From Oligoflexales bacterium (GTDB lineage Bacteria; Bdellovibrionota_B; Oligoflexia; Oligoflexales; Bog-1112), in assembly GCA_017985985.1 (NCBI GenBank), contig JAGNWK010000005.1:1-64000 (forward strand): 64,000 bases of DNA. Reading direction: 5' to 3'. Made by a program: the position numbers and the translations under genes. Of this stretch, positions 34,174-42,568 are shown in pieces. The notes beneath the pieces were generated by a model. The model ran no database searches and had not been told where the DNA came from. It saw nothing but the letters and a program-made list of their open reading frames with translations. The stretch's first letter is position 1. Each line of letters starts with the position of its first letter.

Positions 34174-35700
34174 CTAGGCTATTCCAGTTTTAGGAACTGC
34201 AACAAGCTGGGGAAAGCTCAGATGCAACGCTAAGGCTGCAGCATTGTAAAGATGATGAGAGTACATAGAACGAGCCGCTAAAAAAGGAATGCCCGACTCA
34301 ATGGTCGAGGCATTGACGATAATATGAGGAACCTTAATCTGATGTCTCCGCTCTAAGATCACTGAAGGGTCCCCAATAAAAGAAAGCGAGTGTAAGGTCT
34401 CAGCTGTATGAATGCCAGCGAACGCTTCTTCTAATTTATCATACGGATAAATAGCTAGATCCGGAGAAAAGAGAACATTCCGCTGATAGGGACTCAGGGG
34501 ATCCAAACGTTCGATGAGATGAATGCCGGGAACGACATAGTGCCCATCGTAAGGGGCTCCTTCGTAAACCTTACCCCACGAAATGGTCTGCTGCGCCTCT
34601 CGTCGAGCCATGGTCTGAAACCGCAGAAATTTCTCCAACGACTTCCTGCTGTAGAGTGGCCCCATCGAAACAGGTTTTGACGAGCTTGGTGAATTCTGCT
34701 CGTCAGCCGGACCGATGAACATCTGGCTAACGGCTTCCGCCAAGGCAGATTTGTAGTCATTGAGCAGAGATCTATAAACAAAGGCTCTGCTCGTTGAAGA
34801 GCAGAGTTGACCTGCAGACTGACACAGTCCAAGCAGCGTCTCTTGAACAGCATCTTCAATCTGAGCGCTAGAGTGCACCAAGATAGGATTTTTACCGCCG
34901 TACTCGAGAATAAGTTGCAGAGATGGCCTGGACTGTTTTCGCAGCGCGTCGCCATTTTCTTTTGAACCTGCGTAGAGAGCGCTTGAGAGTCGAGGATCCT
35001 TCAAGGCCTGCTTGAAAACATCAAATCCAGAAAACAGCAGTCCAAAGTAACCAAGTGGAGCACTACACTCTTCCTCAAGAGCTGCCAAAAGCAGGGATGT
35101 CTGAGCACTTTGAGCGGATGCAAAAAAAATGATCGGATTTCCAGACAAAATAGCCGCCGAGAGATAAGAGACAAAGCTACTCACAGGACTCGAAAAAGAC
35201 AGATAGGCCGCGACAGGACCGGTCGACTCCAAGCTATAAGCCTGTCTGTTCTGCCCCAGGTGGGCGGGACTCAGTAAAGTTTCGTATATGTCATCTGCTC
35301 GGGCGGAGACTTCACGGAGATAGGCTGCCGACTTTTCCACCTCTAGTTCAGCTTCCCAAGCATGTTTTCCACCCTCGACCCGCGAGGCGATCACAATTTC
35401 TTTCTTTTTCTTCTGAAAAGCGTCCGAAAAAGCCTTCAAAAGTTTCGATTTTTCTTGGACGGAGAGGAAGGGAACCTGATGAAAACAAGTCTGCGCTAAC
35501 GACAGGGCCGTCTGGACGGTTTCTTGGGAGATGGTGAACTTTACTAACTCCCGAGCGTTGCTGGGGTTCAGAGAAGTCTTTGTCTCGCCCTTCCCTATGG
35601 TGCGCGCCCACTGAGAGCCTAGGCGATGCCCCCTCCACTGAACGACTTCTGATCCTATTGTTTCACTGCTCAATGTCGGCGGATATGTACCTGAATCCAT
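34174..35700 (-). CDS. NAD(P)-dependent aldehyde dehydrogenase family protein
   Basis: A 508-residue cytoplasmic enzyme oxidising an aldehyde to its acid. It has GPVAAYLSFSSPVSSFVSYLSAAILSGNPIIF for the cofactor domain, LEYGGKNPILV with the general-base Glu, and AGQLCSSTSRAFVYR with the nucleophilic Cys. Overall layout is closest, as far as I can judge, to succinylglutamate-semialdehyde dehydrogenases, but the substrate cannot be fixed and the FSSPVSSF segment departs from the usual PWNFP-type motif. GGAG lies seven bases before ATG 35700. Possible operon with the FHA gene. Confidence 0.88.
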   Translation of the reverse strand: MDSGTYPPTLSSETIGSEVVQWRGHRLGSQWARTIGKGETKTSLNPSNARELVKFTISQETVQTALSLAQTCFHQVPFLSVQEKSKLLKAFSDAFQKKKKEIVIASRVEGGKHAWEAELEVEKSAAYLREVSARADDIYETLLSPAHLGQNRQAYSLESTGPVAAYLSFSSPVSSFVSYLSAAILSGNPIIFFASAQSAQTSLLLAALEEECSAPLGYFGLLFSGFDVFKQALKDPRLSSALYAGSKENGDALRKQSRPSLQLILEYGGKNPILVHSSAQIEDAVQETLLGLCQSAGQLCSSTSRAFVYRSLLNDYKSALAEAVSQMFIGPADEQNSPSSSKPVSMGPLYSRKSLEKFLRFQTMARREAQQTISWGKVYEGAPYDGHYVVPGIHLIERLDPLSPYQRNVLFSPDLAIYPYDKLEEAFAGIHTAETLHSLSFIGDPSVILERRHQIKVPHIIVNASTIESGIPFLAARSMYSHHLYNAAALALHLSFPQLVAVPKTGIA

Positions 35701-35914
35701 CGTTAGACTCCGAGGTTGGAGGAAGGACTCTTTCAGTCTACCGCATGAGCTGCGGCGGGAAAAGAAACAAGGCAGCCGAGCAGAGACTGGAAGAAGGCGG
35801 GACCAGTTCTTTTATTATTTTGACAAAGTATTGACGAAATTTTTCTAACAGGTTACAAGGACATCCTTTCTTCCCTCGAGAATCGAGAAATCGAGAATCA
35901 CGACACGAAGAGAA

Positions 35915-35991
35915 GGGCTAGTAGCTCAGGTGGTTAGAGCACACGCCTGATAAGCGTGAGGTCGGAGGTTCGAGTCCTCTCTAGCCCACCA
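35915..35991 (+). tRNA. tRNA-Ile (anticodon GAT)
   Basis: A complete cloverleaf: acceptor GGGCTAG/CTAGCCC, D arm GCTC/GAGC, anticodon stem CACGC/GCGTG with loop CTGATAA (GAT at 35949-35951), T arm GGAGG-TTCGAGT-CCTCT, and encoded CCA. It stands alone, not inside an rRNA spacer where this isoacceptor is often found. Confidence 0.97.
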
Positions 35992-36059
35992 TCCTTTCCC
36001 TCCCAGTTTTGTTAAACACAATTCCTTCAAAAACAATGCCTCTATTTGTATATGGTAAT

Positions 36060-36190
36060 CCCCACGGCGAAGGCCTAGGTACGGGCCGTTAGGCGGGGAG
36101 CGTCATTGCGAGCGCAGCAAACGTCATTGCGAGCGCAGCGAAGCAATCTCCGTGTAAAGGCAAGACTACTTTGTCGCCTACAGCTACGAA
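36060..36190. repeat. repeat cluster upstream of bcp
   Basis: A GGCGAAGGC…GGCCGTTAGGCGG block followed by two overlapping family B starts (GCGTCATTGCGAGCGCAGC twice) and a degraded B arm. It separates the tRNA from bcp; 35992-36059 holds nothing evident. Confidence 0.7.
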
Positions 36191-36274
36191 ATCGGAATCG
36201 AAGATTTGTTTAGATTTTAACACCTTATATGTAAACTCTCTCCTTAAACCAGTTCTGCTTTTTAGGAGAATTTC

Positions 36275-36733
36275 ATGTTATTACAAAAAAATGACCCAGC
36301 CCCTGACTTTAATCTTCCCTCTAACACAGGTCGTTCTGTTGAACTCAAAAGTTTAAGAGGAAAAAAAGTCGTTCTGTTTTTCTACCCCAAAGATGACACC
36401 CCAGGTTGTACAAAAGAGAGCTGTGACTTTCGCGATCTCACAGGTGAATTTGAAAAGCTCAATACTCTCGTGTTTGGCGTCAGTGCAGACGACGTAGCCA
36501 GCCACAAGCAATTCTCATCAAAGTTCAGTCTTAATTTTCCACTGCTAGCTGACACCACTCATCAAACTTGTGAAGCTTATGGCGTCTGGGGTCAGCAGGA
36601 ATGGCAGGGAAAAAAATACATGGGTGTTACAAGAACAACTTATCTTATCGATGAGAAGGGACATGTTGAGCGTGTTTTTGCCAATGTGAACCCAACTGGA
36701 CACGCAGCTATGGTTTTAGATCAACTCAATTAA
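36275..36733 (+). CDS. bcp: thioredoxin-dependent peroxiredoxin (Bcp/PrxQ type)
   Basis: A 152-residue cytoplasmic peroxidase reducing hydroperoxides with thioredoxin. It has the PrxQ order: VVLFFYPKDDTPGCTKESCDFRD with the peroxidatic Cys and the resolving Cys five residues later, then VFGVSADDVASHKQFSSKFSLNFPLLAD and TRTTYLID. Length is typical. TAGGAGAA gives a good ribosome site. Monocistronic by context. Confidence 0.96.
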   Translation: MLLQKNDPAPDFNLPSNTGRSVELKSLRGKKVVLFFYPKDDTPGCTKESCDFRDLTGEFEKLNTLVFGVSADDVASHKQFSSKFSLNFPLLADTTHQTCEAYGVWGQQEWQGKKYMGVTRTTYLIDEKGHVERVFANVNPTGHAAMVLDQLN

Positions 36734-36741
36734 ATTTAATT

Positions 36742-37290
36742 TCACAAGCTGGTTCCTTCAGCAAGAATATCAAGATAAGCTTTATACCGGTATAAACGAT
36801 CTTTTTTCTTGCCTGTTGTTTCCTTCAGAAACCCACAGTCTATAAGAATATGGATCGCTTTGCTAACGGGTGGTTTCGTTAACTTTAATCTATCTACAGC
36901 TTGAGCCAAGCTTATAATAGGCCTCCTGGGCAGTTCCTCGAGAAGTCGTAACTTGTACAGTGGCTTTGGGATGTTTAAGCAATTTTTGGCGATGTTTGAC
37001 CATCAGAAGCTGTAGTTTTTCAGATGCTACAACAATATCCTTCGAGACAAAGCTAAGCCCCTCAAGAAAAAAACCAACCCATTCTTCCCAAGCCCCCTCA
37101 GTCCGAACCTTGTCCAATAGTTTGTAATATGTCTGCTGATTCTTTTTAAAGAATAAACTTATGTACAAGAGAGGAGAATTTAGAAGTCCATAAGTACGCA
37201 GGAGCAAAGCAATCAGGAGACGACCAATTCTACCGTTACCATATAGAACGGATGTATCGTTTCAAAATGAAGGATGGGGAACAAAAGCTT
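36742..37290 (-). pseudogene. remnant of a Fic-family AMPylator with C-terminal winged helix
   Basis: Fic proteins transfer AMP from ATP to target hydroxyls. Here the family's C-terminal half survives in three frames: HFETIHPF up to about 37240, then YGNGRIGRLLIALLLRTYGLLNSPLLYIS in the next frame (the HPFxDGNGRxGR motif is split), and after a second shift near 36900 LPRRPIISLAQAVDRLKLTKPPVSKAIHILI, the winged helix, ending at 36742. The N-terminus with the usual inhibitory helix is absent. At least two frameshifts plus truncation make it inactive. Confidence 0.85.
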
Positions 37291-37350
37291 ACGGTTTCAC
37301 CACTTGAATCTGTAACTATATATCTACCTGTTTCTCTCATATTGACTCCA

Positions 37351-37428
37351 GAAACGATCGTTTACTATCTTTTTTAATAGTAAGCGATCGTTTACTAGGT
37401 GTCGAGATAAAGAAACGATCGTTTACTA
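37351..37428. repeat. three direct copies of a palindromic 17-mer
   Basis: GAAACGATCGTTTACTA at 37351 and 37412 and TAAGCGATCGTTTACTA at 37381, spaced 30 and 31 bases. Each has the palindromic core AAACGATCGTTT or nearly so. The regular three-helical-turn spacing resembles operator sites or iterons. They lie between the antitoxin gene's stop and the fic remnant, where the fic promoter would have been. Confidence 0.85.
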
Positions 37429-37440
37429 GGTGTAGGACAA

Positions 37441-37959
37441 TCAAGCCGCTGCACCCGATTCAAACCGAATTTTATTAACCTCTTTCAAGACCTCAGAGTC
37501 AGGACGGGATAATTTAGCAGAACCATTTAACATCCGTTTCGCTGACCCAGGTCTAACAAGCTCCATGCTAAGTCTTTCCAAAATTAATAAACAAACAGGT
37601 CTACTTAAAGCTCCTCGTTTGTAGATATTGGACAACGACGCTTTATCAACACCAATCAAACCAGAAAACTCCACATTATTCAAATTAAGAAAATTCTGAA
37701 TTGCTAGGATCTCTTCCTTTTTAAGAGTCGCCTCACCTTTGAGAGCTAAGCTATATTTCCTTTTAAAGAAGGCCAAAGCAATCCTAGCCTCAGCATTCTT
37801 TATATCTAACCCAGACAATCCATAATCAATGTTTTCTATAGGAATATTTTCGTTGAATTTCAGATAGTCTTCTTCTTCAACTGTAAGTTGAATATTCTTC
37901 AACTCGACAACACCCAAATCATTTTTGTACTGAAAAGAAGGTATTTCAATTGTTTTCAT
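37441..37959 (-). CDS. antitoxin-like HTH protein (MqsA-type C-terminus)
   Basis: A 172-residue protein; ATG 37959 with AGGAAG upstream. The C-terminal part has LKKEEILAIQNFLNLNNVEFSGLIGVDKASLSNIYKRG, an XRE-type helix-turn-helix in the arrangement of MqsA-type antitoxins. The N-terminal half is acidic and lacks the zinc-binding cysteines of classical MqsA. It begins four bases after the upstream small gene, the usual toxin-first order for this group. It should neutralise the partner and repress the operon through the twin operator upstream. Confidence 0.7.
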   Translation of the reverse strand: MKTIEIPSFQYKNDLGVVELKNIQLTVEEEDYLKFNENIPIENIDYGLSGLDIKNAEARIALAFFKRKYSLALKGEATLKKEEILAIQNFLNLNNVEFSGLIGVDKASLSNIYKRGALSRPVCLLILERLSMELVRPGSAKRMLNGSAKLSRPDSEVLKEVNKIRFESGAAA

Positions 37960-37963
37960 TTGC

Positions 37964-38257
37964 TCACTTCCTATATGCACTTATTGCAATTGCTGTAATC
38001 TTTGCACTTTCAAAAATAACCGCTATCTCTACATTTTTCCCTGCCCTATCCTTACAACACCAAAGAAATGAATCTGGCTTTGCACTAGGGAAGGGATTAC
38101 TTTTGAGCCGGCCACTACCTAAAAGTAAATTCAAAAGCTCAATTGGAGAAAACCTCCTCTCTGGATGATCTTTCCAGCAATGTTTTCTAATTATAAAAGC
38201 ATTCTCCCCCCGTTTCCGACACACTTCAAAAAAGCTTCTCGCTTCAGACAGTTTCAA
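37964..38257 (-). CDS. probable type II toxin (DUF4258-like)
   Basis: A small basic protein of about 97 residues beginning at TTG 38257, with GAGGG upstream; a longer frame to TTG 38296 would overlap an operator site. The order LSEARSFFEVCRKRG, SPIELLNLLLGSG, FLWCCKDRAGKNVEIAVIFES, KITAIAISAY is like the compact beta-rich DUF4258/RelE-like toxins paired with MqsA-type antitoxins. Basic charge and position directly before the HTH gene support a toxin, probably an RNase. No catalytic residues can be assigned with confidence. Confidence 0.6.
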   Translation of the reverse strand: MKLSEARSFFEVCRKRGENAFIIRKHCWKDHPERRFSPIELLNLLLGSGRLKSNPFPSAKPDSFLWCCKDRAGKNVEIAVIFESAKITAIAISAYRK

Positions 38258-38276
38258 AACAGGACCCTCTTTCAAG

Positions 38277-38325
38277 TTGTCATTGACAACTATCAAATAT
38301 AGTCGGATATTGTCAATGACAATAT
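38277..38325. promoter_or_regulatory. twin palindromic operator of the toxin-antitoxin operon
   Basis: TTGTCATTGACAA at 38277-38289 and its exact reverse complement TTGTCAATGACAA inside the larger palindrome at 38307-38325 (arms ATATTGTCA and TGACAATAT). Centres are 33 bases apart, about three helical turns. They lie just upstream of the chosen toxin start, as expected for autoregulation by the HTH antitoxin. Confidence 0.75.
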
Positions 38326-38400
38326 TAGCCAGGGGCTCATAGATTTTTCAAAATTCTGTAACTATTGACTAAAAATCTAATGTATAGCCTAGTTTACAGA

Positions 38401-39231
38401 CTAAGAACATCTCAGTTTATGGAGCCATGCAGCTCCAGATGCCAGTACGGCCATGGTGAGCACGATGGTGGGAACGGTCGGGACTGTGCTCAAATAGATG
38501 GACAGGATAAATCCTGTTGCAGAGCTCAGTCCAGCAACAACAAGACACGAAAGCACATGTCGCCATAAGCCGGGTCGGCTGCATCGAGACATGAATGTTG
38601 TCGGTAAAAACAAGCAGCTGATGGTGAACAGAAATCCAAGAACTTGCACAGATAAGGCGATCACCAGCATCGACAGGACACCAAAAAGAGAGGTGAGCGT
38701 TATAGCCTCTCGACCAAGAATCGCTGCATCGAACGAGTCCCGTGTGATCGACTTCCATTTAAGAAAAAGTAGAGCAAGAGCTAAACTCCCCATTCCCGCA
38801 ACGGTCATCGCCTCAGCATCGCTGATAGTGGCCAAATCACCAAAATATCTTTGAGCCATATGACCTTCCAAAGCTGGAAAGAGAGAACTCACAAGATAGG
38901 ATGAGGCTAGCAGAACAGAAAAGACACTTGCAAAATAGGTGTTTCTGGAAGCCGTTTTTTTACCAAGAAACTTTTCACTGAAAGAGAAGGCTAGCAGGGA
39001 AGCCAGAACAGCCGTAAAAAAAGGATAGACAGCTTCTTGCAGCTCTGAGCTCCCTAACTGTTGCGCCACCCCAATTCCTAGTAAAGCCCCAAGCATGGCT
39101 CCCTGACCGATACAGAGGGACTGCATGGAACGATCCCTTGCAGCAAGATGACAGCCCAACACGCTGAGCAAGGCCGCATAGATCGTGCTAGCAAAAATAC
39201 TAAGGCTATAGATGGCAAGCATGTTAGCCAT
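38401..39231 (-). CDS. znuB: metal ABC transporter permease (ZnuB-like)
   Basis: A 276-residue integral inner-membrane protein of the ABC-3 permease family with about eight hydrophobic helices. The conserved order LSVLGCHLAARDRSMQSLCIGQGAMLGALLGI (transporter G-Q-A loop) and LGFLFTISCLFLPTTFM fits ZnuB/MntB-type permeases. It is the last gene of the operon and starts three bases after the ATPase gene. The metal is inferred to be zinc from the neighbouring Fur/Zur-type regulator and His-rich proteins. Confidence 0.9.
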   Translation of the reverse strand: MANMLAIYSLSIFASTIYAALLSVLGCHLAARDRSMQSLCIGQGAMLGALLGIGVAQQLGSSELQEAVYPFFTAVLASLLAFSFSEKFLGKKTASRNTYFASVFSVLLASSYLVSSLFPALEGHMAQRYFGDLATISDAEAMTVAGMGSLALALLFLKWKSITRDSFDAAILGREAITLTSLFGVLSMLVIALSVQVLGFLFTISCLFLPTTFMSRCSRPGLWRHVLSCLVVAGLSSATGFILSIYLSTVPTVPTIVLTMAVLASGAAWLHKLRCS

Positions 39232-39234
39232 GGT

Positions 39235-39849
39235 TTATTCACCGCTCCTCAAAATCAGCGTCCGAAAAAGCGAATCATATGGAACAGAGTTCTCCTCGTC
39301 CACTTGATCGTGACAAACGATGAGCATGGCTCGACCATCTTTTTTTGACACGAAAGCCCGAATCAGTTGTTTAACCCTTTCTTTCGCCTCGAAATCCAGG
39401 TGGTTCATGGGTTCGTCAAGAACCATCAAGTCGACATCCTGGAGAAAGATACGGGTCAAGAGTGTTTTTTGTCTCTCACCTCCACTTGCGGTATTCCAAG
39501 CTTTGCTTAAGTCGCTTGCTTGCAGCAGACCCATGCTAGCAATCTCTTGCACAGGGACAGTCCGCTTGCTGCTAAACGCCAGCACATCCCCCAAAGTAAC
39601 CGGAATATGAAACTCCGTGTTCTGCAGCTGGGGTAGGTATGCAATTTTATGTTTTGGAATGTTCAGCTTGACTGTTCCGGACAACGGTTTGATCTGGCCT
39701 AAAATCACTCTCAGGAGAGTCGATTTACCAACCCCATTTGGTCCTTTGACAAGGAGTCTCTCCCCTGCCTGAAGCTTAAAAGATAAATTGCGAATAAGAG
39801 CTATCTTATCTGCTCCATAATCGAGGCTTTTTGTTTCTAGAATCGTCAT
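39235..39849 (-). CDS. znuC: metal ABC transporter ATPase (ZnuC-like)
   Basis: A 204-residue ATP-binding subunit that powers uptake. It has Walker A GPNGVGKST, Q-loop region AYLPQLQNTEF, signature ASGGERQK, Walker B LMVLDEPMNHLD and switch His in IVCHDQ. It is short compared with ZnuC (about 250) because the C-terminal zinc-sensing part is missing. Its ATG follows the TAA of the binding-protein gene with no gap (TAAATG), indicating coupled translation. Confidence 0.93.
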   Translation of the reverse strand: MTILETKSLDYGADKIALIRNLSFKLQAGERLLVKGPNGVGKSTLLRVILGQIKPLSGTVKLNIPKHKIAYLPQLQNTEFHIPVTLGDVLAFSSKRTVPVQEIASMGLLQASDLSKAWNTASGGERQKTLLTRIFLQDVDLMVLDEPMNHLDFEAKERVKQLIRAFVSKKDGRAMLIVCHDQVDEENSVPYDSLFRTLILRSGE

Positions 39850-40827
39850 TTACTTTTTAGGAGGAACCAGCTGCACAGCTTCCCCCTCACCCCCTCCTTG
39901 CAACTCACGGACAGTTTTGACAATTGAGTCGATGATTTTGTTCTGTACATCTTCATAGGAATTTAGGTGTGCATAGGATTGAATCATGGTGGGGACGACA
40001 ACGACCGGAATACCTGAGAGCTCTGAAAATCGCTTTAACGTTTTTGCAGGACTATAATCGGTCGCTAAGACAAAACGAACACCTGCAGCTTTAGCGGATA
40101 TAGCCAGCTCCGCAATTCTGCCCGCAGAGGGTGGTACCCCTGGTTTTTCTTCAATACTGCCTAAAGAACTCAAACCATAGTAGTCTAGAAAATAGGTAAA
40201 CTCCCTGTGATACTCGATCAGCACGTTCTTACTTTGCAATTTAAGAGCCGCAATTTTTGCGCGATTCGTTTCACCGATTTTTTCAAGCTTTGTCACAAGT
40301 TTTACTAAACTACTCTTATAGTCTGCTGTGTGAACGGGATCGACACGACTTAAAGTCATCTCGATTTCCTTTGCAGCTTCAGCCATGGACTTGGGACTCA
40401 AATAGTAGTGGGGATTGCCAGTAGGGTGCACATCTCCCATGGAGCGATCCACCCCACCCACTGGTTTATCCAGAACCGTAACCCCCTTACCAGCATCGCA
40501 GTAACCCTTACCCCCCAGTTGAATAGCAGCATTCCCAGAACGAGATCGGACAGCAGGCATATACCCGACCTCTAAGTCCAACCCAACCATACAGACGATC
40601 TGGGCATCCGCAGCCAGACGAATAAACTCGGGAACTGCATCCACATAGTGCGGATTTTCATTGCCCTTCAAGAGGGGTTTACTCTCAACGTAGATTCCCC
40701 CTATTTCACTGGCAAGCCACGCTATGTCTGGGATGGAAGAGATGACAGAAAGCCGTTCAGCTCCCTGTATGGCTGCCCCTGAGAGACCCAGTAGGCAAGT
40801 GAAAAGTCTTAGAGTTTTAAAAATCAT
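39850..40827 (-). CDS. znuA: periplasmic metal-binding protein (ZnuA/cluster A-I type)
   Basis: A 325-residue solute-binding protein with a signal peptide (LRLFTCLLGLSGAAIQGAE). Metal ligands are visible in family positions: NPHYVDAVPEF (first His), NPHYYLSPKSM (second His), YHREFTYFLDYYGL (third His) and ATDYSPAKTL (Asp). The His-rich loop of ZnuA is replaced by a Gly/Asp/His-poor segment (VGGVDRSMGDVHPTG). The last 18 residues (ELQGGGEGEAVQLVPPKK) are encoded by a family C repeat. The gene overlaps the upstream porin-like gene by 11 bases. Confidence 0.93.
   Translation of the reverse strand: MIFKTLRLFTCLLGLSGAAIQGAERLSVISSIPDIAWLASEIGGIYVESKPLLKGNENPHYVDAVPEFIRLAADAQIVCMVGLDLEVGYMPAVRSRSGNAAIQLGGKGYCDAGKGVTVLDKPVGGVDRSMGDVHPTGNPHYYLSPKSMAEAAKEIEMTLSRVDPVHTADYKSSLVKLVTKLEKIGETNRAKIAALKLQSKNVLIEYHREFTYFLDYYGLSSLGSIEEKPGVPPSAGRIAELAISAKAAGVRFVLATDYSPAKTLKRFSELSGIPVVVVPTMIQSYAHLNSYEDVQNKIIDSIVKTVRELQGGGEGEAVQLVPPKK
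39853..39900 (-). repeat. family C element forming the 3' end of the metal-binding protein gene
   Basis: On the minus strand it reads GCAAGGAGGGGGTGAGGGGG … GCAGCTGGTTCCTCC and is inside the open frame, with the stop codon right after it. Sense orientation for the operon. Confidence 0.8.
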
Positions 40828-41881
40828 GGGCTGGATGGGCTCCCATCATGAGAGTTGCTTGAACTTCAATTTTTTGATTCTTCCGGTCTTCCCTAGCATC
40901 TCGCTTAGAAAGCTCATGACTGTAAGCGAGACGAAGAGTGGAAAACTCACTCGCTTTGTAGGTGATGCTTGGCACAATCCCATAGTCTGCATTCTGTATG
41001 GGCTTACCAGCAGCATCTTTTAAACTGAGAACACTGTAATAGTCAAAACGCGTTCCTAAGAGCACTGACGATGTTAAAGCGTGTTGCGGATAAACGTAGG
41101 CGCCCATCGACTGTTCTTCTTCTGCTCCTACCGGTTTCCGATATCGCAACCAGACTTCGCTCTGTAGCAAATAAAGCACCGATTGGTCTTGCCTCCACTT
41201 TGCTACAAAATCAAGTCCTATAAGCTTCATCTCTTCACCATCGGCAGCCGTTCGACCCAAGTAATTCAATCCGGTCTGTGCTCCTCCGTCCCCAAATACG
41301 GAACAGTAAGTTCCTGCTCGGACGTAATGGGTGGGCTTTTTGGGTTTATCCCCTTCGTTGTGCGCATGTCCATAAACCCAACCATTTGTCAGACCAAAAG
41401 TCAGATCGAGGAAAAAGGGTAGGGGTGCTAAATATGAATATTCGAGGCCACTGTCGAGAACACCTTCGTGGCCAAAAAATAAAGTATGCACTTTGGGGGC
41501 TGTGATGAAGGGCCATTCATGCCTGTGAACTCGATTTAAGCGACCAATGCCTAAGAAGAACTGACCGATCTTAAATCTTGAACGAGGAATCAGCTTCGAT
41601 GAACCTAGGTAAGCCTCGTGAACCTCGAAGACCGAGACACCTCGCTCTCTGTGGGCAGCTAGACTCAAAAGACCATCGAAAATATGATCGACAGGTCCAT
41701 AGATCAATAGCTCTGCTTCACGCACATCAAGCCGATCGGATGCGTCGCTCTCACCGTTGACTTTCGACGAACCTACCATATCGACCGAAGCCGATGTCCT
41801 CATCCCCGTTTCATCAGCATGTGCAGATATCGACATCCATGCAGCAAAGACAACAAGAGCTCTCAAGAAAAATACTTTCAA
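40817..41881 (-). CDS. outer-membrane porin-like protein of the zinc operon
   Basis: A 354-residue protein with signal peptide (VFFLRALVVFAAWMSISAHA). The mature part alternates short amphipathic strands with turns and has RSRFKIGQFFLGIGRLNRVHRHEWPFI and LDSGLEYSYLAPLPFFLDLTFGLTNG, which resemble the putative zinc-regulated outer-membrane proteins found beside ZnuABC. It ends with an aromatic residue (HPAHDF), as outer-membrane barrels do. It may admit zinc across the outer membrane; this role is inferred from operon context. Confidence 0.75.
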   Translation of the reverse strand: MKVFFLRALVVFAAWMSISAHADETGMRTSASVDMVGSSKVNGESDASDRLDVREAELLIYGPVDHIFDGLLSLAAHRERGVSVFEVHEAYLGSSKLIPRSRFKIGQFFLGIGRLNRVHRHEWPFITAPKVHTLFFGHEGVLDSGLEYSYLAPLPFFLDLTFGLTNGWVYGHAHNEGDKPKKPTHYVRAGTYCSVFGDGGAQTGLNYLGRTAADGEEMKLIGLDFVAKWRQDQSVLYLLQSEVWLRYRKPVGAEEEQSMGAYVYPQHALTSSVLLGTRFDYYSVLSLKDAAGKPIQNADYGIVPSITYKASEFSTLRLAYSHELSKRDAREDRKNQKIEVQATLMMGAHPAHDF

Positions 41882-41912
41882 ATCTGCCTCTCCCCATCAT
41901 CCACTACAGCCA

Positions 41913-42551
41913 TTAATCAGCAAACTTCGCATTGCCTAAAGTCAGCTCTTTCACAACAGCTTTGTTCAGAATAAGACCGTAGAAGCCTGCAGCACCACGT
42001 CCTGGTGTCTCTCCGTCGGCATCTGAATTGTAGAGAGCATTGTCATCGTTAGGGTTGGACTGACCTGCTTTCCAAAGCAAAACATGAGCTGGAGACTCCG
42101 AATTGTGAACGTCTACCCAGAGTTTAATATCTGTAGAAGCATCTACGCCATCTAAGACTCTAGCAGCTGTCTCTTTGCCATCAGCAAGCAGGGACACACT
42201 AAGCTTTGCACCGGATCTCACCAGCTTAATCGTGACTGCGTTTTCTAATTTATTGTCAGAATGCGACACAAGTTCTAGGGCTGCGCCATCATCTACTGTA
42301 AAAGTCAAGCTGTAGTTCTGGTTAGAACCCACTTCACCAATGGGATCATTAAAGACCACACGACCTGAACCTGAAAGTTCACTCCCTGTGAGTGTGAGAC
42401 TGCCAGCATCAACGATCAGATAATTCTTCCCGTTAAGAGCACCTTCTGATGCTGTCGGAGCTGCGTCGTTACTTTTTTTACCGCAAGCAGACAAGCTAAG
42501 AAGAAGAGCTATGGATCTAACAAATTTCGTAGTTTTTTTCACAGATAACAT
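41913..42551 (-). CDS. lipoprotein of the zinc operon, unknown
   Basis: A 212-residue lipoprotein with a lipobox ending LSACGKK. The mature sequence is beta-rich and reads like a concanavalin/LamG-type sandwich (GRVVFNDPIGEVGSNQNYSLTFTVDDGAALELVSHSD … KLWVDVHNSE). It lies 31 bases before the porin-like gene and 17 bases after the His-rich gene on the same strand. A zinc-capturing or outer-membrane accessory role is inferred only from position. Confidence 0.7.
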   Translation of the reverse strand: MLSVKKTTKFVRSIALLLSLSACGKKSNDAAPTASEGALNGKNYLIVDAGSLTLTGSELSGSGRVVFNDPIGEVGSNQNYSLTFTVDDGAALELVSHSDNKLENAVTIKLVRSGAKLSVSLLADGKETAARVLDGVDASTDIKLWVDVHNSESPAHVLLWKAGQSNPNDDNALYNSDADGETPGRGAAGFYGLILNKAVVKELTLGNAKFAD

Positions 42552-42568
42552 TTGAATTCTCTTTAGAC

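Noticed and set aside
37351-37428. CRISPR array or replication origin suggested by three 30-base-spaced repeats
   Set aside because: Only three copies, with palindromic cores and 13-14 base gaps too short for spacers; no replication-initiator gene and no adjacent cas gene.
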